Assembly: GCA_017445755.1 (NCBI GenBank) | Contig: JAFSSE010000025.1 | Span: 1-64,000 of the forward strand | Direction of reading: 5' to 3' | Length of the DNA: 64,000 nt | Source of the DNA: Bacteroidales bacterium | Lineage (GTDB): Bacteria > Bacteroidota > Bacteroidia > Bacteroidales > UBA932 | Made by a program: the position numbers and the translations under genes | In this document: piece after piece, positions 8,475 to 15,360 of the stretch | Layout of the letters: every line of letters starts with the position of its first letter | Position numbering within the stretch: the stretch's first letter is position 1 | Notes under the pieces: model-generated | Seen by the model: only the letters and a program-made list of their open reading frames with translations | What the model was told of the DNA's origin: nothing | Database searches by the model: none

Positions 8475-8480
8475 CCTCCT
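8475..8480 (-). promoter_or_regulatory. Strong Shine-Dalgarno of rpsU
   Basis: AGGAGG nine bases upstream of the rpsU ATG. Only rpmA has a comparable site here. Confidence 0.85.
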
Positions 8481-8496
8481 TTTTCTCTTGGGGCTG

Positions 8497-8504
8497 CAAA
8501 GGTA
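8497..8504 (-). promoter_or_regulatory. -7 box of rpsU promoter
   Basis: Minus-strand TACCTTTG, with CTTG at the expected 19-base distance (8527-8524) inside the end of the sirtuin gene. Confidence 0.65.
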
Positions 8505-8512
8505 ATGAATTT

Positions 8513-9220
8513 TTACCGATTTGCAAGGATTTCACGGAAATTTTCCATTCCCTTCGTCGCGACGTCCCGGATATGGGTGATACGGTTATCCCGGACGGGA
8601 ACATCTTTGGGGTCAATGATATAAATCGGAGTATCCGCCTTTGCATAACCGTAGAGCCCGGCCGCCGGATAGACCTGGAGGGAGGATCCGACTATTAGCA
8701 GGACATCGGCCTTTTCCACCATGTCGATGGCCTTTCCGATGTTCGGTACCGCCTCTCCGAAAAAGACTATGTGGGGACGGAGCTGGGAACCGTTCGGGGC
8801 GAGGTCGCCGAGGTGGATTTCCCCGTAACCGATATCAATGACTTCATCGGTACGTCCTGATGAATCATAGATTCCGTTCTCGGGGCGGACCTTGGTCAGC
8901 TCCCCGTGAAGGTGGAGGACCCGCGTGGATCCGGCCCTCTCGTGGAGATTGTCCACATTCTGGGTAATGACCTCCACGTCATAATCCTTTTCGAGCTCGG
9001 CGAGAATCCTGTGGGCGGCATTGGGCGAAGCCGTCTCAAGCTGCTTCCGCCTCTGGTTGTAGAAATCGAGGACAAGTTTCCGGTTGCGGTACCAACCCTC
9101 GATGGAAGCGACATCGTTGACGTCATATTGCTCCCACAGCCCTCCGCTGTCGCGGAAGGTCGCGAAGCCGCTCTCTGCGCTGACGCCGGCGCCGGTAAGT
9201 ACTACGACTTTCTCTTTCAT
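8513..9220 (-). CDS. cobB: NAD-dependent protein deacylase (sirtuin, SIR2 family)
   Basis: 235 residues. NAD-binding GAGVSAESGFATFRD (about 10-24), TQNVDNLHERAG (86-97) and the catalytic histidine in HLHGEL (His105) are present. Tyr54 and Arg57 in FYNQRR match the acyl-pocket pair of class III (CobB/SIRT5-like) sirtuins that favour succinyl or malonyl lysine. The four zinc-binding cysteines of most sirtuins are missing; from memory Bacteroides relatives also lack them, so this looks like a lineage trait rather than decay. Last gene of a three-gene operon; its ATG overlaps the upstream stop (TGATG). Confidence 0.9.
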   Translation of the reverse strand: MKEKVVVLTGAGVSAESGFATFRDSGGLWEQYDVNDVASIEGWYRNRKLVLDFYNQRRKQLETASPNAAHRILAELEKDYDVEVITQNVDNLHERAGSTRVLHLHGELTKVRPENGIYDSSGRTDEVIDIGYGEIHLGDLAPNGSQLRPHIVFFGEAVPNIGKAIDMVEKADVLLIVGSSLQVYPAAGLYGYAKADTPIYIIDPKDVPVRDNRITHIRDVATKGMENFREILANR

Positions 9221-10374
9221 CAGTCTTTCTTTTCAAAGTAATACTTCCGGACCCAGTACTCGAAGAGCGGGTCCAGGATTGTGGGGTTGTCGGAGCTGTC
9301 GAAGGTCACAATTTCCTTTTTCATAAGGGCGTCCTTGACCCTCTTGACATTTGCGGAGGAGTTGAGGGCGTATTTTTTCACGACCTCCGATGAACTGAAC
9401 CGAGTGCAGCCGTCTATGATGGCCTTCAGGAGGTTGACCTGGTGGGTCGTCAGGTCGTTCATCATCGCGAAAAAGCGCGGCTCATGGACGGCGAGAATGG
9501 CGTTCAGCGCCTCTACCAGAATCGGCTCCATAATATAGCCCTTCGACTTGGAGTCGCAGATGGAAACGAAGTGGTTGAGGTACCAGAGATTTCCCTTGAA
9601 AAGGCGGCATGCGCCTGTAAGCAGGTCACGGTCAATTACTTTCCCGCTTGAGAGGAAGCCCTTGACGATATGCTCCGTAATCTCTTTTTCATCGACATCC
9701 TGGAGGGTGAGATGCTCCACCTGGCGGTAGAAGTGACGCCGGTGGAGGAAGATCTCGTCCATGGCGTTCACCATGGATCCGGAGAAGATATAAGAGAAGG
9801 CGGGCCGTCCTTCGGCAGTGAATTCCTTAATGACTTTTTCCATCAGGGAAAGGAGCCGGTCTCCGTCCTCGATAAGGGCGGTGTTCTGGAATTCTTCCAG
9901 GATCATGATCAGCGACTCCCCGAGGTCATGGGAGAGCCGGTATGGGAATCTCAGGACTGCCAGTATGTCGGTATCATCCGGGTCCCAGTTGAGGGAGAGG
10001 ACCTCGTCCGTCTCTGCAAAGCGGACCGGGTCAAAAACCACATGAGTCCCCTGGAGGTACCTGGAGGCATATTCGGCGTATTCCGCCGGAGTTGACCCCA
10101 TCATCCGGATCAGCGTTGAGCCGAGCCGGGTGATGAAAGTCGGAATAGTCCGGATGTTGAGGACAGACATCTGCCCGACACGGAACTGCTTTCCGGAGAT
10201 CCTCATGTTGAAGAGGGTCTGCTGGATGAGACTCATCTTGCCGCTTTTCGGCGGGGCGGAAAGCACTACGTTCTCATGCTGGACAATGAGGTTCTGGAGT
10301 ATGCTGCAGTCCGTCTTGCGTCCAATGAAATTCTTTCCGGACACATATTTGTCGTATATGAACGGGGAATCCAT
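9220..10374 (-). CDS. AAA/STAND-like P-loop ATPase with degenerate Walker A
   Basis: 384 residues. A GRKTDCSILQNLI segment (18-30) precedes the nucleotide loop SAPPKSGKMS (39-48), where the usual Thr/Ser after GK is Met47, with Ser48 next to it. The Walker B-like strand is LIMILEEFQ (155-163), as in STAND-type archaeal/Bacteroides ATPases with a DEFQ-like motif. The C-terminal 100 residues look like a winged helix (SSSEVVKKYALNSSANVKRV). Twelve bases separate it from the EF-hand membrane protein upstream and it overlaps the sirtuin start. Function unknown; ATPase activity is uncertain given the altered P-loop. Confidence 0.7.
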   Translation of the reverse strand: MDSPFIYDKYVSGKNFIGRKTDCSILQNLIVQHENVVLSAPPKSGKMSLIQQTLFNMRISGKQFRVGQMSVLNIRTIPTFITRLGSTLIRMMGSTPAEYAEYASRYLQGTHVVFDPVRFAETDEVLSLNWDPDDTDILAVLRFPYRLSHDLGESLIMILEEFQNTALIEDGDRLLSLMEKVIKEFTAEGRPAFSYIFSGSMVNAMDEIFLHRRHFYRQVEHLTLQDVDEKEITEHIVKGFLSSGKVIDRDLLTGACRLFKGNLWYLNHFVSICDSKSKGYIMEPILVEALNAILAVHEPRFFAMMNDLTTHQVNLLKAIIDGCTRFSSSEVVKKYALNSSANVKRVKDALMKKEIVTFDSSDNPTILDPLFEYWVRKYYFEKKD

Positions 10375-10386
10375 GGCAGCAGGTTT

Positions 10387-12618
10387 TTATTCGACAGGAG
10401 CAGCTTCTTCGGCGGGGGCGTCTGCAGCGGGGAGCTCTGCGGCCGGGGCCTCGCCCTCTTCTGCAGGTTCAGCGACTGTTTCTTCAACCACCGGGTCGGG
10501 TTTGAACTTGAAGATACCGCCATTCTGGGTATAATTACGGTATCCGAGGAAACCGGCGCAGGCAAGAATCAGAATTACAATCAGCCAGGTCCAGAATCTC
10601 TTCCTGGAGGCCTTCTTTCTCGCCTCGGGATCGACCGCGGTCATCTTCGGGAACTTGACCAGCGAGGTCAGGGTCCGTCCGAACTTGACATTGACATAGG
10701 AAGCGGCGTTCACTGCCCAGCCGTTGGCGTTCAGGACCGGTCCGAGATCGCGTTTACGGAGTTTCCTCCAGGCGATGAACATGGACGGGCCGGAGATGAG
10801 GAGCATGACCACGGCGATGATAAGCAGAACCTGCCAGAAAGTGATGCCTTTCAAGGCGGCGACAATTCCGGCGAGGGCGGCGCCGACAAGGCCGAGAGCC
10901 ATGCCGATGGCCGCGAAGATGCCGGCGAATTTACCGATGTCGAAGGGAACGGCGGGAGCTTTTCCGTCGGCGGCGTTATTTGTCGCTGCGGTAAGTCCGC
11001 TCATCGATTTTTCATTCTTTTCGGCCGCCTTCTTGTCAATCCGGTCATTGACCATCCTGGCTACTTTCTTATAAGGGGACCAGAAGGCCTGGCGGACGGA
11101 AATCGGGTTATCCACGATTGCGGTAACCTTTGCGGTGTAATCATTTCCTTCCCGGTCATAGAACACGGCGTTCTTTCCTACGCGGAGCCCGTCCACGTCA
11201 CCGTCTGTAAGTACTGCGGCGATATTGAAGCTCTTCCCGAGCTTTTCGCTGTTGCAGGCGCAGTAGAGGATGTACATGCCGCTGAGGGAGGAAATCTCCG
11301 GGGCGGGGCCGTCCACCTTGATACAGAGGTCTGTGGAACGCTGGTCGATATACAGACGTCCGGCCTGGAACATGGCCTTCTTGTCCGGGTCATAGAAGTC
11401 CGAAAGGACCACATAGTTGTTGAGGAAATCATAGAAGTGGCTGTAGAGGGAAAGCAGGTTCCCGACCTCGTCGATGGAGAGGGATTCGCTCTCGAGGGCC
11501 TTGTCTTCCTCAACAAGCTTGAGAAGATCTCCCTTGCGGTCTTCCGAGAGCGCCTGGGTAACTTGCTCGAGGCCGAGTGGCTCGACTTCGGAGCCCTTCT
11601 TCGCATCCTTCCAGGCGGTGTAAGGGCCGAATTTCGAGACGATTTCGTTCCACTCGTCTTCCGTCAGCGTTTCCTTATCCGCGCAGACCAGAGTCCTGAA
11701 AGCGCTTACAGCGCCTTTCCATGCCGGGTTGAGGCCTTCTACCAGAGGAAGAACGGCTTCCTTCGAAGGGCGGGCGATCGGGTATGTTGCGATTTCATCG
11801 GCGCTCTTGGATAGGTCTCCGCCGCTGATTGCTCCTATTTTGTCGACGGAAACGTCGAGAACGCCCGATGCGGCTTCGTCGAAACCGATCAGCTTGCATC
11901 GCATGAAATAGTCGGCGACCTTGTCTTTAATCGCATCGGTCGCAGCGAGTGCCGCTTCGGTATCATCTCCGAAGGGGAAGATTTCGGCTTTTCCCGCCTC
12001 GGCAGCATCGCACCATGCCTTATAGTCGGCGCAGCTGGCGTAGAACTGTTCGATGATATCGGCGGTAATGCCGTCTTCTCCGCTTCGGTCCGTCGCCTTC
12101 CCGATATTCGCGGCGATCGTCGTAATAAGGGCGGAAAGGACCTCGTCATCAGTGGATGCGGGGGTGATTACGCCGTCCCCGTTGAATTTCGTGCCGGCAA
12201 ATATCTTCGTGCTGTCAGCCGTGTCGGAGAGGTCAATGCTGTCTTTGTCCAGCCCGAGGTTGGAAAGAATCTGTTTTGCGGAGGCGAGCAGGCGTCTCCC
12301 GTCCTCATCCTCTTCATTGAATGCGGAAAGGGGGAGGGTTGTCTCACCCTTTACGATCAGGTCGGGGTCCTTGATAATTTTAGTAAGGTACTGCGCTGCA
12401 GCGATAACCTCATCGACACGGATTTTCCCGTCCTTGTTGGAGTCGAGGATTCCGAGGGTCTTCGCGTCGAATTCGAGTCCGGAAGCCGGGCAGCTGAGGA
12501 CTGTCCACATCTTGCGGTCGAGTTCCCCGAGGTGGGCGATGTCCTCTCCCGAGGTAATCTTCACTCGTACGGATCCGCCGACGGATGCAAATTTGAAGGC
12601 GTAGTCGTTCTTTTCCAT
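10387..12618 (-). CDS. EF-hand-containing membrane protein of unknown function
   Basis: 743 residues. One canonical EF-hand loop, DSNKDGKIRVDE (59-70), has calcium ligands at positions 1, 3, 5 and 12; a second, degenerate loop lies near FNGDGVITPAS (145-155). A long, mostly alpha-helical, acidic region without a signal peptide reaches residue 560, then hydrophobic segments at about 565-589, 594-616 and 675-692, and an Ala/Pro/Glu-rich tail (708-743). The topology suggests a large domain on one side of the inner membrane and a disordered tail. I know no assigned function. It is first in the operon with the ATPase and the sirtuin. Confidence 0.7.
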   Translation of the reverse strand: MEKNDYAFKFASVGGSVRVKITSGEDIAHLGELDRKMWTVLSCPASGLEFDAKTLGILDSNKDGKIRVDEVIAAAQYLTKIIKDPDLIVKGETTLPLSAFNEEDEDGRRLLASAKQILSNLGLDKDSIDLSDTADSTKIFAGTKFNGDGVITPASTDDEVLSALITTIAANIGKATDRSGEDGITADIIEQFYASCADYKAWCDAAEAGKAEIFPFGDDTEAALAATDAIKDKVADYFMRCKLIGFDEAASGVLDVSVDKIGAISGGDLSKSADEIATYPIARPSKEAVLPLVEGLNPAWKGAVSAFRTLVCADKETLTEDEWNEIVSKFGPYTAWKDAKKGSEVEPLGLEQVTQALSEDRKGDLLKLVEEDKALESESLSIDEVGNLLSLYSHFYDFLNNYVVLSDFYDPDKKAMFQAGRLYIDQRSTDLCIKVDGPAPEISSLSGMYILYCACNSEKLGKSFNIAAVLTDGDVDGLRVGKNAVFYDREGNDYTAKVTAIVDNPISVRQAFWSPYKKVARMVNDRIDKKAAEKNEKSMSGLTAATNNAADGKAPAVPFDIGKFAGIFAAIGMALGLVGAALAGIVAALKGITFWQVLLIIAVVMLLISGPSMFIAWRKLRKRDLGPVLNANGWAVNAASYVNVKFGRTLTSLVKFPKMTAVDPEARKKASRKRFWTWLIVILILACAGFLGYRNYTQNGGIFKFKPDPVVEETVAEPAEEGEAPAAELPAADAPAEEAAPVE

Positions 12619-12673
12619 GATTTTTATAGATTTAACATTTTAGTTTCACTATTTGCAAAAATACGAAATTATT

Positions 12674-12703
12674 TTTGTGATTGACAAATATTTTCTATCT
12701 TTG
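12674..12703 (+). promoter_or_regulatory. Promoter of rplU-rpmA
   Basis: TTTG at 12674-12677, 18 bases, TATCTTTG at 12696-12703. Divergent from the EF-hand protein gene. Confidence 0.7.
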
Positions 12704-12709
12704 CAGTCC

Positions 12710-12798
12710 AAAATTTCAGATGACCGCTAAGCCCGATCAAGTGCGGCCCTGACGGGGCAGCCGCTTACGGCCGGAAACTTTTAATAAGTTTTGTTTTT
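12710..12798 (+). promoter_or_regulatory. Structured 5' leader of rplU, possible autoregulatory site
   Basis: About 90 bases between the likely transcription start and the rplU ATG. GCGGCCC-TGAC-GGGG-CA-GCCGC forms a GC-rich hairpin, CCGCTAAG and CTTACGG can close around it, and AAACTT-TTAAT-AAGTTT followed by TGTTTTT sits just before the ATG like a weak attenuator. Ribosomal-protein leaders that bind their product are known for L21 in other phyla; that this is one is inference. Confidence 0.4.
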
Positions 12799-13110
12799 AT
12801 GTACGCAATCGTAGACATTGCAAGCCAGCAGTTCAAGGTAGAAGCTGGAATGGATATCTTTGTCAACCGTCTCAGGGCTGGCAAGGGTGCAGCCGTCGAG
12901 TTCGACAAGGTACTCCTCCTCCAGGACGGAGAGGCAGTAAAGGTCGGAACTCCCTATGTAGAAGGTGCTGTCGTCAAGGCCACCGTCCTCGATGACGACG
13001 CCAAGGCCGACAAGGTTCTCGTTTTCAAGAAGATCCGTCGCAAGGGCTTCCAGAAGCTCAACGGCCACCGCCAGAAACTCACCAAGATCCACATCGACGC
13101 AATCGCTTAA
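12799..13110 (+). CDS. rplU: 50S ribosomal protein bL21
   Basis: 103 residues starting MYAIVDIASQQFKVEAG, the bL21 N-terminus, with the closing KLTKIHIDAI; length is typical. First gene of the rplU-rpmA operon, 18 bases before the rpmA start codon. bL21 binds 23S rRNA domain I near bL20. Confidence 0.97.
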   Translation: MYAIVDIASQQFKVEAGMDIFVNRLRAGKGAAVEFDKVLLLQDGEAVKVGTPYVEGAVVKATVLDDDAKADKVLVFKKIRRKGFQKLNGHRQKLTKIHIDAIA

Positions 13111-13114
13111 TTTC

Positions 13115-13120
13115 AGGAGG
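13115..13120 (+). promoter_or_regulatory. Strong Shine-Dalgarno of rpmA
   Basis: AGGAGG, eight bases before the ATT codon proposed as the rpmA start. Its optimal spacing is the main reason for choosing ATT. Confidence 0.8.
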
Positions 13121-13128
13121 AAAAGATT

Positions 13129-13389
13129 ATTGCACACAATAAATGTCAGTCAAGTTCCAAGAACGGTCGTGAATCCCACAGCAAACGACTCGGAATCAAG
13201 AAATTCGGCGAGGAAGCCGTAAAAGCAGGCAACATCCTGGTCCGCCAGAGGGGTACTGTCCACAATCCCGGCACCAATGTCGGAATGGGCAAGGACCACA
13301 CTCTCTACGCTCTCGTGGACGGTACTGTAAAGTACACCAGGAAGAAAGAGGACAAATCCTACGTTTCCGTAGTTCCGTTCGAGAACTAG
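13129..13389 (+). CDS. rpmA: 50S ribosomal protein bL27, apparent ATT start
   Basis: The frame from 13129 encodes 86 residues that read [20 protein letters not shown] and then [31 protein letters not shown]: bL27 without doubt. No ATG, GTG or TTG stands at the start; the codon before Ala-His is ATT, preceded at eight bases by AGGAGG. The usual N-terminus is MAHKKGVGSSKNG, so here codons 4, 6, 7 and 8 also differ (Asn, Cys, Gln, Ser). The bL27 N-terminus reaches the peptidyl-transferase centre, so this is odd. Either a genuine AUU start with a diverged arm, or a local sequence error. The only nearby ATG (13143) is out of frame. Confidence 0.85.
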   Translation: MAHNKCQSSSKNGRESHSKRLGIKKFGEEAVKAGNILVRQRGTVHNPGTNVGMGKDHTLYALVDGTVKYTRKKEDKSYVSVVPFEN

Positions 13390-13418
13390 TCCCGGAGGAT
13401 TGTACCGCGAAATTAGAC

Positions 13419-13460
13419 GGGAGGTCATGCGCTTCGAGACAGTCGCATGCCTCCCTTTTT
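13419..13460 (+). terminator. rplU-rpmA terminator
   Basis: GGGAGG-T-CATGCG pairs with CGCATG-CCTCCC across a 12-base loop, then TTTTT. Confidence 0.85.
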
Positions 13461-13476
13461 ATTTTAATAATACACC

Positions 13477-14748
13477 ATGCTGACACTGAAAGTCATCCGG
13501 GAGAATCCGGAATTTGTCATCGAACGGCTCGCCGTCAAGAATTTTGACGCCCGCGCCATCGTAGAGCAGGTCATCGCCCTCGATGACCGCAGGAAGGCCC
13601 TCCAGACAGAGTCTGACGCCCTTGTTGCCGAACAGAAGAAGGCCGCCGCGAGAATCGGCGCCCTTATGAAGGAAGGCCGCCGCGAAGAGGCGGAAGAGGC
13701 GAAGAAGGAAGTTGCATCCATGAAGGCAAAGTCCTCCGACCTCCTCGCCCAGGCAGAGGTGAACAACAAGGAACTCGAGTCCCAGCTCGTCCTGCTTCCG
13801 AACATGCCTTATAAGCTGGTTCCTCTGGGAAAGAGCGCCGCTGACAACCTTATCGTCAAGGAAGGCGGACCCGAACCCCGCCTGCCCGAGAACGCCCTTC
13901 CTCACTGGGAGCTTGCGAAAAAGTATGATATTATCGATTTCGACCTCGGAGTCAAGATTACCGGCGCCGGATTCCCCGTCTATAAGGGGAAGGGAGCTAA
14001 ACTCCAGCGCGCTCTTATCAATTATTTCCTCGACCGCAACACCGCTGCCGGTTACAAGGAGGTCGAGCCCCCGGTGGTAGTCAACGCCGCGTCCGGTTTC
14101 GGTACCGGTCAGCTGCCTGACAAGGAGGCCCAGATGTACTATGTCGGGCTCGATGATTTTTATCTGGTTCCGACGGCTGAGGTGCCTGTAACGAATATTT
14201 TCAGGGATGTCATCCTCCCTGCCGACGCCTTCCCGCAGAAGCTGACGGCCTATACTCCCTGCTTCCGCCGCGAGGCCGGTTCTTATGGCAAGGACGTCCG
14301 CGGACTCAACCGTCTTCACCAGTTCGACAAGGTCGAGATCGTCCGCGTCGAAAAGCCGGAGGACAGCTATGCCGCCCTCGACGAAATGGTCGCCCATGTA
14401 GAGGGGCTCGTAAAGGAGCTCGGGCTGAAGTACCACATCCTCCGTCTCTGCGGCGGGGACATGAGCTTCACCTCCGCAATTACCTATGACTTCGAGCTCT
14501 ATTCGGCCGCCCAGGGTCGCTGGCTCGAGATTTCATCGGTTTCCAACTTCGAGAGTTTCCAGGCCAACCGGCTCCACCTCCGTTACAAGGACGACAGCGG
14601 GAAGACCCAGCTCTGCCATACGCTGAACGGCAGTTCACTCGCCCTTCCCCGCGTTGTGGCCGCCCTGCTTGAGGACAACCAGAAGGACGGGTACATCGAG
14701 ATCCCCGAGGTGCTCCGACCTTATACCGGCTTCGACCGCATTGACTGA
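13477..14748 (+). CDS. serS: Seryl-tRNA synthetase
   Basis: 423 residues, class II synthetase for serine. The N-terminal long antiparallel coiled coil that grips the tRNA variable arm spans about 25-105 (charged, Lys/Glu/Ala-rich). Catalytic motif 2 is in TPCFRREAGSYGKDVRGLNR and motif 3 near the C-terminus (HTLNGSSLALPRVVAALLE). Its stop is overlapped by the ruvC start, so ruvC is probably coupled. Confidence 0.97.
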   Translation: MLTLKVIRENPEFVIERLAVKNFDARAIVEQVIALDDRRKALQTESDALVAEQKKAAARIGALMKEGRREEAEEAKKEVASMKAKSSDLLAQAEVNNKELESQLVLLPNMPYKLVPLGKSAADNLIVKEGGPEPRLPENALPHWELAKKYDIIDFDLGVKITGAGFPVYKGKGAKLQRALINYFLDRNTAAGYKEVEPPVVVNAASGFGTGQLPDKEAQMYYVGLDDFYLVPTAEVPVTNIFRDVILPADAFPQKLTAYTPCFRREAGSYGKDVRGLNRLHQFDKVEIVRVEKPEDSYAALDEMVAHVEGLVKELGLKYHILRLCGGDMSFTSAITYDFELYSAAQGRWLEISSVSNFESFQANRLHLRYKDDSGKTQLCHTLNGSSLALPRVVAALLEDNQKDGYIEIPEVLRPYTGFDRID

Positions 14749-15295
14749 GAAGAAAACCATATTAGGAATTGACCCCGGAACCAACCTGCTTGGTTTCGGG
14801 ATCATCCGTACTGACGGGAAGAGGGCTGAGTATGTGGATATGGGCGTGCTGGACATGCGGAAGGACAAGGATCCGCTCCAGAAACTCCGCTCAATCTATG
14901 ACTGCATCTGTGAAGTATGCAGGAACTACCATCCCGATGAGATGGCAATCGAATCTCCCTTCTACGGCAAGAACGCCCAGGTAATCCTGAAGCTCGGAAG
15001 GGCCCAGGGGGCGGCTATGATTGCCGCGATGGAATACGGCATTCCCGTGACGGAATATGCCCCCAGGAAGGCCAAGATGGCGATTGTGGGGAACGGTGCC
15101 GCCTCGAAGGAGCAGGTTTCCATGATGCTGGAAAAGACCCTTGGCGTTTCGCTCGACCCGGCCCATCTCGATGCTACCGATGCCCTTGCCATAGCCCTCT
15201 GCCACCATTATGAGACTTCCAGCCCCTTGCGCCCTTCTTCCGGAAAGGGCGGATGGGAGAAATTCATAAAGGAGAACCCTGACCGGGTCAAATAA
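14741..15295 (+). CDS. ruvC: Holliday junction endodeoxyribonuclease RuvC
   Basis: 184 residues from a TTG start that overlaps the serS stop by eight bases; the preceding in-frame codons lie inside serS and show no homology. The four acidic catalytic residues are visible: Asp11 in ILGIDPGTNLLGFG, Glu in AIESPFYGKN, and two Asp in HLDATDALAIA. RuvC resolves Holliday junctions with RuvAB at the end of recombination. Short Ser/Gly-rich C-terminal tail. Confidence 0.94.
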   Translation: MTEKKTILGIDPGTNLLGFGIIRTDGKRAEYVDMGVLDMRKDKDPLQKLRSIYDCICEVCRNYHPDEMAIESPFYGKNAQVILKLGRAQGAAMIAAMEYGIPVTEYAPRKAKMAIVGNGAASKEQVSMMLEKTLGVSLDPAHLDATDALAIALCHHYETSSPLRPSSGKGGWEKFIKENPDRVK

Positions 15296-15360
15296 TTTTC
15301 CCGGCCCGATTAAACTTTCCCTTCTGAATAACGTCTAATAAACGTTAGTTATTTATTTAT

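Noticed and set aside
10276-11814. 512-codon plus-strand frame
   Set aside because: Antisense shadow of the EF-hand protein; no recognisable domain, promoter or operon context.
8513-12618. SIR2-based antiphage defence system
   Set aside because: Defence SIR2 domains are NADase effectors fused to or next to nucleases, HerA or APAZ; this sirtuin has the intact class III deacylase pocket and sits in a core region with ribosomal genes. Not excluded, but unsupported.
14654-14740. Upstream start for ruvC
   Set aside because: These codons lie inside serS in another frame and are basic nonsense; the RuvC fold starts right after the TTG at 14741.
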